Below are positions 36,812-48,094 of a stretch of DNA of 64,000 bases, piece by piece. Positions within the stretch are counted from its first letter, which is position 1, and each line of letters starts with the position of its first letter. The DNA is from Takifugu bimaculatus (Eukaryota; Chordata; Actinopteri; Tetraodontiformes; Tetraodontidae). The stretch spans positions 3,264,398-3,328,397 of the forward strand of contig CP034975.1 in assembly GCA_004026145.2 (NCBI GenBank), written 5' to 3'. The notes under the pieces were generated by a model. The model had not been told where the DNA came from and ran no database searches. It saw nothing but the letters and a program-made list of their open reading frames with translations. The position numbers and the translations under genes are program-made.

Positions 36812-38040
36812 TCTTTATAACCGCAACAATCTACTTTCCAATCTACTTTCAGAACACGGTGACGTGTAAACAGACCAACACCGCAAACGAAAAGGCAAGG
36901 ATGTTCAGCCAACTTGGTCTGGATTCTCACCATAAGCTCACAAATGGTGTTCAACAGGCCAGCAGCGTTCAGAGCTTCACCCAACGTGTGTGATGACATG
37001 TGTAAGTTGTTCAGCATGTGTGAGCGGAAGAGGTGTAACGAGACCTTTGGATGCAGCAAATAAGATAGGATTTTCTGGTGTTTTCCTCTGTGTCTTGCAT
37101 TTGTGCGTAAGTGTGTGTGAATGAGAGAGAAAGAGCAAATACTATTTTTGAGGCTTAGTTTCCCACTGTGGTCATGCACACACAGTGGTGTGGTTAGTGG
37201 GTTCAGTTTAACCACAGGGATATCTGCACAGTCCAAAACAAATAAGCGAGCTTGCACAGGGATGACACGTTTAACAGGCTTAATCACACAAACATAGTCA
37301 AATAGTGTCATGTCTAATATCATCTGCAACCAAACAATAAAAAACAAAATATTATCATTCCTGTTGAGAACCTTTTAGGTAAACACAGCTCAGCTTTTTT
37401 TTTTTTTTTAACCACGCAGAACAACAATAATCAATTTTTTCTTCTATGTGGATGGAAGGTCCTGTTCTATGTTCACACCAGTGACTCAGAGCTCGGGAGG
37501 CTTATTTAAGGAGTGGGATTGATTTATTTTGGAGTCCAAAGTGCTTGATATCAAAAAGACAATTAGCAGGCTCGTCTGTTGTTGCAACAAACAAAGATCC
37601 TTGCAGTTTTAATTTAACGAGCTGTGTCTGGCTCAGGATGAGAATCTGTTGGAATTTAATAAAAGTTTCCACCCGCCTCTGCGGCAAAGAAGAGCTGTGT
37701 CTCCACACCGGTGTTGTCACAGTGTTCGGTAGCATACAAGGAAAACAGACGCAGACAGACTCATTAAGCGCTGTCCACACGGGCTGTTATTAGACTCTGG
37801 ACTAAACTCATTTATACTCCTGAGTGTATAATTTTACACGGACAACAGATCATTCACAGCATAATATTAGCTGAATCAGAATTAAAATAGAATTTAATTA
37901 TTGGTCAGCATATGGCACCTGGTGTTCAAAACAATTAAGCAGACATTTTGCTCTCTTACTTTTTAACAGATTTTTGTCTGTGGTGCATGTTTATTTAGGG
38001 GAAATAAAGAAAAGTGGTGGTTTAGCATGTATAGAGCTAT
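36812..38040. other. Unassigned DNA within copy A, including the indel-rich interval
   Basis: The 210-codon minus-strand frame reaching 37347 is the longest in the window, but it has no domain and is cut to 140 codons in copy B by single-base indels. A small direct repeat 'caatctacttt' occurs twice near 36827-36850. 37340-37910 differs from copy B by many one-base indels. Confidence 0.5.
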
Positions 38041-38350
38041 AGCACGGTGGCACTAATGGAGCATTAGATTGGGGTTAAGCGCTTGAATGAGGAGTGGTCC
38101 CCTTCAGTTGCCCCGGGGCATACATACCGGGCTACTGCTGAGCATTACCATAATTGCTGGACACCGGAGCTCAGCGGATGGTACTGAGCAATACCCATTT
38201 CGGTTCACCTAATTCACTCTGATTGAGCTGGGAGGACTGGTGCAGGACTCCGTGAATGACCCTGGTATGGGATGGATGAAGCCTTTCTAAAGATGTTAGG
38301 ATTCAATTCAAACCTGCACAGATAATGTTGGACCAAGTGGCTAACCACTA
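38041..38350. mobile_element. Possible tRNA-headed interspersed repeat, copy A
   Basis: The left part 'gattggggttaagcgcttg' and the right part 'ggattcaattcaaacctgca' followed by 'agtggctaaccacta' recall a teleost repeat running from 'ggggttaagtgccttgctca' to 'gattcgaacc...ctaaccacta'. The right end also resembles a reversed tRNA B box and A box. Degenerate; strand and family are not certain. Confidence 0.35.
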
Positions 38351-41300
38351 AAAATACCTTAGATTAAAGATGAATTAACAGATAAATTCAATATTCATCG
38401 ATAAATTTGGTAGATGAAGAAAACCAGTCGGGAAAAATGTTCAACCAAGAAATCTTGCACACATATTGAAGACAGCCTCAATCCGATGTTTCACACTCAA
38501 AACAAATGTTGCCCTGCATAGTTGTAGTCTTTCCACATCTTCCTTTCTTTCCCATTACCCCCACTTTCTTCTCCTGGGAAGGGTTCTAGTTTGAACTTAA
38601 TGAAAATAGAATGAACACTACATTGCATATGACTCAAATGGGACCCCAGAGAGTCCCAAACCAATTTTCATTGGGCAAAGACAAAAACAAAAGCTGCAAT
38701 GTGCAGGATGTTGATGAGATATGGGCAGATGGGGAATAAAAGGTGTGACAGCCGAAGGCCTGGAGGATAGAAAAGGTTTCATTTGATTGAATTTCACTAT
38801 CAGATGCCACAAAACAATGATATGAATCTTAGCCTTCAGGCTGGGCTCCTTCTTTGGTCATTCATGGTCAGCGTCACAGGTGACAAGGCCTTTGGCGTTC
38901 ATTTTGTCAGTTTACCTATGGGTGGTTTGCTGTCAGTGAGTTTGATACAACATCATGCTGTGAAGCACCATGCTCATAGAACAGCACGTTTAATGGGACT
39001 TAGAGTCGAGGCCAGTGCCCTTTACACAATTCTGTTAGGTTCCCTGAACTCAGACAAGCATCTCTCCTCCCACCAAGAGCTGTTGCTCCACTCCCCTTGC
39101 CAAGGGTCCCTATTCAGGTTGTTTACCCTGCCAGTAGGCATATTCAAAACCCAGTAGGCAGGTCTTCCACAGCCATACAGAGCCACTGAACTCTCCATAA
39201 CCTGCTAATCAGACCTCTCCTCCTTTTCAGCCTTCAAACATAAAGGCCCATCTTGACCACCATTTTGTAGGTCAGCCACTGTGGGCTTTGTCCTGGCCTT
39301 AGCACCACCGGAGAAAGATCCTCCTCCTATTGATGCATCTTGAGCAAGTAGCCAAGCCACCCAGAAAACTCTCTCGCAGATGAAGGCATTCAAAGCCCTG
39401 CAGTTTATTAAGCTGTCACTGCGCATCTAAATCTGTTCCCTAGTGCAGTGGCACAGGCTTTTCCACACACACTGACACAGAGCGAGGGAGAGAGAACCTT
39501 TGTGTGCCAGCAAGGTATTCAAAGAACTATAAAAAAGAGGGGGGAAAAAAATCACACACACATTAAAACTAACACACAAATGAGATGCAAATCCGACAAT
39601 TTACTTGGCAGCAACAGTGGGCCTTCCTTTGTGTGTGTATACGTGCGCATCTTGTGTGTTCGCTGCGTGTGTATGTGTCTAAATCCGCTCGAATGGTCTG
39701 AATTCGTCCTGGCTTAGTAGCGTCTGTACAGCTGAACAGCTGTAACCTGTAACACAGTTGTTGGTGCAGAGGTATTGTGTGATTGTGTCAGGGATAGAAA
39801 TTACTTAAGGGGCCGGAGACAACTTCTTTGGTGGAGCTAGACCACGGTGAGGGGAGATATGTGTAATGACCCTCTGAATGCAGAAGAGCCAAAGAACGAG
39901 GGGCAGAGAGAGGGTGAAGGCTGAACTGAATCCAGGTTAAGACTTCCAGCTTCTTTAGGACAATCGACACTCACATATTGGATTTGCATGACTAATAGGT
40001 GTTTTAGGGCTGCTGTTTATGCAAAGGGTCTTCGGATAGACCTGACCTCTGAATTCCAGAACTTATAACCTACTTACCCGAGGATTCCAACAAGCATGTC
40101 TCCACCGTGTTTGAACAATGTCGCACAAAAGGTTGCACACAGGGCCCGTTTGCTACATTGGTTAACTCTCTAAACAAAAAAACAAGTTTGATTAGTGTTG
40201 TATTTTTGGGGGGAGGGAACGTTCAGAAATAACGGATAATGATCGCTTTCAATCGCCGGGTAAAATAAATTCTAAGGCTCGATCCACATCCCTGTCATTT
40301 CAGTTTTCCACTGTTAATAGATTAAACATTTGTGCTTCTGTTTATGGCGGCGCTTTACGTGGGGACTCTTAATGGCAGTTGCAGAAAACTGACATCTGAG
40401 CTGGGCATAATGGCTGAAATGTGCTACTCTGTGTATATGTGTGAGTCAGTAAGTAGACTTTTAGCTAAGGAGTGGAAATTAATGGCTTACCGAGGAAATG
40501 CGGCAGTATTAGGAAAGAAAATGATCACTGAGCACTTCAATGAGACCCTCCATTGTTAATGACCAGAAGCCAGTTTCAGACAGGGATACAGACCAAAACC
40601 ACATTAACAGAAAGTGGAAAGGAGCAAGTGACTTATCCCACCTGTTGGCTAGCATAGTATGTATTCCCCATATAAACCTTTAAAACTCTATTATGTGAAT
40701 GCATTGTTTTTAGAAATAAAGCCTTGAAGTAAAGCACAAACGATTGTTTTCAGACCAAAAGCAATCTTTCTACGGGACACATCATTTTATTCCCCTTAAC
40801 TCACGGAAGAGTGTCTACGCTTGTTTTAATGCCATAAATGTGTGGGCTTGTGAGTGTTGTAACATGACCCAATTAACAAGTGCTGAAGTTTTGTTTTTAT
40901 TTCTCCCTGAATTAATCTTATGGAAATTTGAGCCGAGGGTGAGGTTTCCCAAGTGGTTCTATGAAATGAGTTACATATGTACAGTGTGCGCTCAGCCTAC
41001 AATTTCAGACTGGCGACTCCCGTCTCCAAACACTCTCTGATGATGATGCTGCACTTGGTGCACGGGCGGGTTGGCCATGGTTAGTCTCACACGACGCGAA
41101 CACTATCACACTTCTTCTGTGAATTAGTTGATTTTGCCTGGTAATAATTTTAGGTGGGAGGACGTGGAAACACTGAGCTTCGGAGAGCATTACAGACTGT
41201 ATTATTTCATGAAAATAGGTGTAATAGCGCTGCGCTTACGTGACTGTTAAATAAACCCACCGTAGGGGTCGGGTTGCTCTTTCCTCCCTCGTGCATCACT

Positions 41301-43003
41301 GACTTACTAGATGGTGTTTTAACTGATATGGGAGACTCTATAATTACCTTTTCTGTTGAAATCAAGCTTGTGTTTTGCAGTCTGATAATGATTTACTGTT
41401 GGGAGCCTTTTGACTCTGTTGGTGCCTTTCAATGAAAATCAAATAAAAATAGAGATCTTTCAAATTTTGAACATTGCCATCTCCTGCATTTCCCCACAGT
41501 GAAGATGAAACTAATTATTGCTCACACTCGACACCAAAGGTCAGAGCAGTTATCTCCTTAAATTTCGGAGGTTTTGATACACCAGAGCTTTCTCAAACCT
41601 CTGGGTGTAGTTGCAATAAATCAATGGGAGGATGAATGAAGGAGAGTATCATGTGTTCCCTTTCAGGCAAATATAATTAAAGCTGTATTTCTTTGACGTA
41701 ATGTAATATAACACAAGTAAAACAGTCACACGTAGTATTGTTAATAGTGTCAGAGCCTATGAGCTACCAGAAGGGATACAGTTTCTCAATGTAGAGCAAA
41801 CATTTGAATCATACACTGTTCAGTGGATCAACCTGAAATTAAGCTAGTACCACAACTCTCAATCTATTACTTGAAGAACACGTGAGAGAAAACACGTTTT
41901 TATCAGTTCTCAGTCAATTTTCAGCGGCTGAAAACAATGACTGTAACGGTCGATTGTTTGGCCTTTCGAAAGACCGACTGCAGTACTCAATCACAACAAG
42001 ATGGTTAATTTATTAGAAGTGCAAAAGAAATAGGCAAACAGCCCCGAGCTGTGAGTACCAGACACATTAAAGCCTGGAGCAGATCCAGGGAAAATCTTTC
42101 AATTACACTGAGTGAAGAGAATTTGGTTTCAAGGGTGAGGCGGGTACCTTTGAGAAGGAGGGCTGTCAAAGAAGTGAACTACACTATAGATTTAATTAAA
42201 ATAACACAAAGCTGAGCCATAATGGACAAGCCGACAGCAAATCAATGCTATAAGGAAGTGCTGGTTTGTATAAAAGTGCTGAGAGCCCAAGTGAAATCAA
42301 GAGACACGGAGAAAAAGAGGATTTATTGAAAACTATTAAAGCTCGAATTAGCCCTATGCTTTCAAAACCACTGCATCACACCCACAAGTGCAAGTAGATG
42401 TAGAATTAAAGCCCTGCTTGAAGGGACGCGGTGCAGTTTGCTCCGTTCTTGGTCACGACATACACTTCTACTATTGCTGAAAAACAAACCGGCAGTCAGA
42501 CAGAATTAAGGAAGAGATAACACAACAACACAATCAGATGCTGAGTGCATTTAATGACAGCCTGCAAGTAGCGCCTGCCATCACCTCTGTCAGTGGTGGC
42601 GCTGCATGGACCTGCAGCATCCGCTTCATGAAAGACCAGTCTGTCACTGCATTCTCCAGCACTTAACGCCAGACATGTGGTTCTTATTTCCAAGCCAAAG
42701 GAGAAGATTTAACATAAAAGAGGGTGTGCAACAGTCCTCACATTCAGAACTCTGCCTGAGGCTGAAGGAGAAGAGGCCGCTTCAGGATTACCTCCGTTAA
42801 GGTGCCTAAGAATGTTTTTCACCCATTAAAGTGTGCATCCCGGTAAACACGGTCACTGACATTCTGATTCCTCTCCAGCTGTTCAAGAAAGCAGCAGAAG
42901 GCAAGTATGACCATACAGAAGGATGCATCTTAGTTCTGCTTTGCCTTGGAAGTGTTCAAAATGAGGTGAGATTTTTAGAGTTGTGATTTCTGAGGTTCTT
43001 GTA

Positions 43004-43218
43004 GCGTCCTCTGGTTTCCTTCCACAGTCCAAAAACATGCACAGGCTGATTGGAGGCTCCAAATTTACCCTAGTTGTGAATCCTGTGTGTGCCCTGTAAT
43101 AGGCTGGGGACCAATCCAGGTTTTACCCCCACCAGTGACTGCTGGGAAAGACTCCGGCAACCCCCCCACAACCCTCATTATGTGTAAGTGGTAGTTAACA
43201 GAAGATGGATGGATGGAT
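43004..43218 (+). mobile_element. SINE, body and tail, copy A
   Basis: Same family as 26216-26536 with the head missing. It starts at 'gcgtcctctggtttcctt', continues with 'ccacagtccaaaaacatgca', 'ggctgattggaggctccaaa', 'ccctgtaataggctgggga', 'ctgggaaagactccggcaac' and 'gtgtaagtggtagttaaca', and ends in a (gatg)n tail 'gatggatggatgga', which is the usual 3' end of this SINE. Confidence 0.85.
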
Positions 43219-43575
43219 CAGAAAGAAAGACTAAGATCAACCTGGAAAAGATCAACTTTAACACGCAAAACAAGAAATAACAAGGAACAAACATTAAAAC
43301 GCAGCCGGAACAACAGACTTACAGGATGCAGGTAAACAAGGGAAACAACATCCGAAACGAGTTAACAACATTTGAAGATCTGACACAGAAAATTCAGCTT
43401 AAATGCACACATGTAGGGGACTGACAACCAGGCGAAAGAACACAAATGGAACATAATGGACAAACAGAAAACACATGGAAGACAGAGGAGGGGAGAAAAG
43501 ACAGGAAACAGAATAGAAGCAATAAGAAAATACCAGGGAAAAAAACAACATCTGAATGAATAAACACAGGATCCA
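43219..43575. repeat. A-rich low-complexity stretch, copy A
   Basis: Plus strand dominated by A with 'aacaag', 'gaaaca' and 'acaca' words and few T. It resembles a teleost A/CA-rich repeat whose name I cannot give. The minus-strand 76-codon Phe/Cys-rich frame is a product of this bias. Confidence 0.4.
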
Positions 43576-44095
43576 GATAGTGATGTGATCATATTGATAT
43601 ATCCAAGTTTAGACTATAACTGTATACAGTATTTATGCATTTGGTTTTAGATCATTTGGGAGGATACAGACAACCAAGTGAGTTCTTTACTCTTAGAATC
43701 CGTGCCTCTCGTGGTTTTGTGATTCTAATGGTGTGATTGACAGTCAGGATAATTCTTCTGCTCATTTGAAATTAGAAATACATACTGTTACAGTCAATCA
43801 ACAGAAAGGAATTACTGAAACTGTACAAGCAAGGGAGACATCCTCAGGCACATTTAAGGGTGAGACTGATTTTCCAGCTGTCTCCCTCAGTGACCCACTG
43901 ACCTGAGCTCAAAGCTACTGGTCAGCTCACTTCAGCGCGTTCATGTCCATATGTATCAAATGTATGTCTGTATTAAAGATTAAAAACAATTTAGACATGG
44001 CTTATTCAGTTTTGGCTGTGAAGCACTAGAACTTTGACCAACCAAATCAGAATAGTTTAGGATGAATTTTGGACCAGGAGTCTGAAATCCCGCTG

Positions 44096-44108
44096 AGGTC
44101 AAAGGTGA
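44096..44108 (+). promoter_or_regulatory. DR1 nuclear-receptor motif, copy A
   Basis: 'aggtcaaaggtga' is a direct repeat of AGGTCA-like half sites with one base between, the known binding form for COUP-TF/NR2F, HNF4 and RXR heterodimers. The motif is unchanged in copy B at 63678-63690. An imperfect relative 'gagtcaaaggtcg' lies at 45031-45043. Binding is inferred. Confidence 0.35.
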
Positions 44109-44229
44109 AGCTGGTTCTGATTGTGGTTTTTGGAAAAAGAAAAGCAATGGACGCAAAATGATTCCTTTTTATTTTATTATTTCCCAGCTGCTACAGACAG
44201 CCATTATCCTGAACTGCAGTACTCAGTGG

Positions 44230-45130
44230 ACGCCCATCTTTAGTAACATTATTGACCTTTTGCAGGCTCAAGGGGAGAGGCCAGATAAAATAAGGGGCCC
44301 CTCGCTGGAGGAAAAATTGATATAATTTGGTGAAGTTTGATTAAATCATAATGCGGAACATAATGAATCCCCACCTTCGGTATTTCATCACTCATTGCAG
44401 TCATGCTATCAAGGCCCAAATATAACCTCATTATATATTCCATTTCTACCACATCCAAAAAAATAAATGATCCCTCCTCAACGTCAGGTATATATTTCAT
44501 TATACTGTTCGCACAAGAGCTGCTGCCCCCTCCTCACGTATTCCCTCCTCATTACGTCTCCTTGAGTTATAGCCACCACTCATATCTACCAACTCCAAAT
44601 GAAGGAGGCCTTTGCTGATGGAGCGGGATCCAGATAAGGAAACCAGGGTGAAGCGCGCTGGTGAAAGGTTCAATTATTGCCATGATGGGTCTCAGGAAGT
44701 GTTTCACAATGACACTCATTTAGCTCCAGTAGCGCTCTGCAAAAGCCTTGTTCTAAGCTGAAATGTCACCCTTGCGCATGTAATCTGGAATCAGCAGAGC
44801 AGTATAAACCCATATGATCCCTTACAATGAATTTCCCTTAATTTCTACAGATCGGTTCGATGGGTTTTATCCATTACTGTGCTTTCAGATTACCCCTTTT
44901 CAACTGCAGCCATTGTATCCAATTAAATAAGAAAAATCTGCGGTCAGGTCAGCGCATAATGAACTTGACCCCTGAGGTGGGGCAGATGATGTCCTAATCA
45001 GAGTCAATGAGCTAATCTATTTAGACACAGGAGTCAAAGGTCGCAGATGAAGCTGAGATAAGAGATGGACTTAATGAATAACAATTGGTGGATTAAGTGG
45101 AAGGCGGCCCCAGAGAGAGGAGATTTGGCC
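44230..45130. promoter_or_regulatory. Candidate conserved non-coding (enhancer-like) stretch
   Basis: Extended complex sequence rich in known core motifs: 'gtttgattaaatcata', 'gcggaacataatgaat', 'gcgcataatgaacttgaccc', 'atgagctaatctatttag', 'gaataacaattggtgg' (SOX and homeodomain-like cores) and the DR1-like site at 45031-45043. No coding frame of interest. Its first 189 bases recur in copy B. Confidence 0.25.
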
Positions 45131-45728
45131 AATGAAGTCTTGCAAGATTTCACGGTGAGAATGAGAAAACTGTGTCCTGCAGAATGATGGTGACAGAGTG
45201 TAAACTAGATTTTAATGTGCAGTCATGTTTCTGTGATTTTAGATGGTCAATTTCTGCTTTGAGACTCTACTGATCAGACAACACAGTCTTGTTTGTCTAA
45301 AAAATGATTAAAAAGATCCCCGTTACTGATATGTAAGATGAGTGTATGCCTGTCCATTCCTGTTCATACATGATATATGAGTTGTGTCCTATAGATGTTT
45401 ATTAAAGTCTACATTGTGGATCATCTTTTTAACATTCCAACAAATACAACATGTGAATAAACAAAGAACTATTTTTCCCATTAATGCCCATTATTTATTT
45501 ATTCCAGCTAAATTGTGAAAGGGGCAGCATTCATATAGATTTATTTCAGTTAATGCGCAGCTCAGTCCGAAGACTTTTTTCCTGGGGGGGTCTGCCCGGC
45601 TCAACAAAGGTCACACCCGGCTCTGACCCCAGGGGTCACATGATGCCTGGCTGATGGAGATAGCTGGAGACCATCAGATAATAGAATTAAGATTTATATG
45701 TTGTGTGTCATGTGTTTGTGTAGCTGGT

Positions 45729-45729
<1 letters not shown>
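45131..45729. other. Unassigned non-coding DNA
   Basis: No gene or repeat recognised. Confidence 0.5.

Positions 45730-45781
<52 letters not shown>
45730..45781 (+). repeat. (CA)n microsatellite
   Basis: About 26 perfect CA units. Confidence 0.95.
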
Positions 45782-45783
<2 letters not shown>

Positions 45784-48047
45784 GTGTTAATTCACTGGGA
45801 GGATGTGCTGAAGCGTATGTGTGGTGTATTTGCTTCTATCTGGCGACCCCTGAATGCATCATGGGAGATTCCAAAACCAGGATTAAAAGTAGACCAGGGC
45901 AAGCTGAGGGTTCTGTGGAGCAGAGGGTTGTGTTTGCATCTCTGCCTCCACACATGCGAAAGGGAATCCCTCCGCCGATTGCACAAATATTACTTTCTAT
46001 TTACTGTGTGGATTAGATAATTGGAGATAACAGCACAGGGCCTGTCAGCACTGCTTCCATTATTCTGTTATCTATTCTCTTCAAAACATCAACATTTATT
46101 TTAAGGCCTATAGAAAGATAATGCCACAGTCATGGTAATATTGTGTTTGTAACCTGAATATTTTTTGTCTTTTATAACACTTTTACAGCAGACAAGCAAA
46201 AATGTGCCTCTCATCTTTTTCCCAATGGGGTTCGTGGCATTCGCAAAACTGAATGTTTTCTAATCTTTGGATTAGAAACGCAACAAGCATGAAAGGAATA
46301 TACTGTTGATGGCTGCTAAATCGGATGACGTGTGTGAGGAAATTGACTGACAGTTGATGTTATTGTGCAATAAATACAGAATTGGCATAAAACATGAATA
46401 TGTTTGGACGTCTGTTGCTTGACCTGACACAAATTCATCACACAAAACTCCAGACGTGTGTGCAAAGATCTAACACAACATAAATATTCCACCCTTTTGC
46501 AACATAAATCACTTTCTACTCTCATCCAGGAATTCTCTCCTGAACTCAAAAAGGACACATGGAAGATCCTGTTCTTTACCCTTGGACCCCTCCAGCGTTG
46601 GTGCCAAGCATCCTAAAGTTGAGTTGTGGCTACAGAGTTAAACATAAACAAATGTTTGCCCCACGGGACTCTGAACAATAAGGATCTAGTGAAACAGGAA
46701 TCAGAAGTTTGTAGCTACTGAGTCAATGTTGGGGTGAACGCTCTTATTCCAGCCTTTTTGGCATCCCCAGCCACGCAAACTGCCCCCCGGCTTCTCCGCG
46801 TGACGCACAAAGCCTTCCTGCCGCAAAGCCTCGCGCTTAACATGAGAAAGCACTTTGGTTAAGTTTCAACATGGAAGCTAAATGGTTTCGATTTTGATGA
46901 TTGGGTTTTTACACGGAGCTTGAAATCTGGTCTCCCAGATCAACGGTTTCTCTGCGACTGTGTGATCCACCGCTGGCTCTCAAATCACCTCCAGCCCTCC
47001 AGGGATTTCCATGGTTTGTACGCTTACCAGTCACTGTGATCACTGGGTCTGGATATGTAAGTGTTTGCAGAATGTTACATTAAAATCTGGCGCTTCCTCC
47101 TCCTCTTACTGCTGTTCTGCACCACAACAAAAGACTTTTCCATTCTTACAATGAGAATCTTCTTATATCGACTGGCAGCGTTTGATGGATATATAGTCCA
47201 ACTCTGCAAGAAGGGTTTATAAAGGTTCAAATAAAAACAGGAAAATGGCTTTAGTGTTCTTCCATCCTACTTAATTTGAAATGGCATTTCTTGCTCGGCT
47301 ACGATACTTAGCCGAGCCACTTACTATTCTGACTTAGCAAATGCGGTTTCCTGAGTTTCAGAAATTTAAATTAACTTGGTTTTGTGATCCACACAAAACA
47401 CAAAAATCAAGACTGGTGACCCTGAACCATAAAAAGGAAAACAACCCAAGGCAAACATCTGAGATTTAAGCAAAATAATCTCTACACATTTATTTATTTA
47501 TCCAACCTTTTTCTCAGGTGCAGCACAGGAAAATCTAATATTGATTATGTCTCAGATTTGCTGTTGTGTTAAACACTGGTCAGCATTTTCCCAGATGCAT
47601 GAACTGGCACGATTGTGGGACTAATGTCAGTCTAATTGCAGCACCAGAGCTCTGAATCCTCTCTTGGAAGGTTTCTTTTTTTTAATGGTGTGGACAGGCA
47701 GAGTGAACTAATTATCTGCTCGCTGTTTTCCCAGCCAAAGCTCGTAATTTAGTAGCAATTGACCTCCTGCAGTTTGCCAGCAAATGAAAACATGTAGGCA
47801 AGTCTGCTAACAAGGGGCCTGCAAGACCCAGAGGCTTCGTCTGAGTCCAGTTGTGCACGGACATGGAACCTCTTGCGTCGGTGCCAGTTTACATCTTGGC
47901 CCGTCTCTGGGGGACTATCGTCGTCCTCACACTGTATAAGGGCTTACAGCAGGAGGAGAGGTCTTCAGGGTGACAACTGCTAAATACGATTGTCTGCAAA
48001 ACCGTATGTGCGCCTTCTTAAGGTGTGGGGGGAGTGAGGGAGGGGGG

Positions 48048-48050
<3 letters not shown>
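45782..48050. other. Unassigned non-coding DNA
   Basis: No gene or repeat recognised. 46740-46850 carries several CpGs. Overlapping frames at 45654-46020 begin in or beside the (CA)n and have no domain. Confidence 0.5.
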
Positions 48051-48083
<33 letters not shown>

Positions 48084-48094
48084 GGGGGGGGGGG
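48051..48094 (+). repeat. (GT)15 plus G14 compound repeat
   Basis: Fifteen GT units run directly into fourteen G. Confidence 0.95.

Larger units (their letters stand above)
35444..44418 (+). repeat. Large direct duplication, copy A (partner 54978-64000)
   Basis: Collinear with 54978-64000 over its whole length. The offset is 19534 at the start, 19532 around 36400, 19576 around 38050 and 19582 from about 38360 to the end. All repeats inside it recur at the matching positions in copy B. The left limit is set only by the assembly gap in front of copy B, and the right limit only by the window edge. See the findings for the reading as an assembly false duplication. Confidence 0.97.

Noticed and set aside
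36715..37347. 210-codon minus-strand frame as a protein gene
   Set aside because: No domain, disrupted in the near-identical duplicate copy, and overlapping an out-of-frame RTE remnant.
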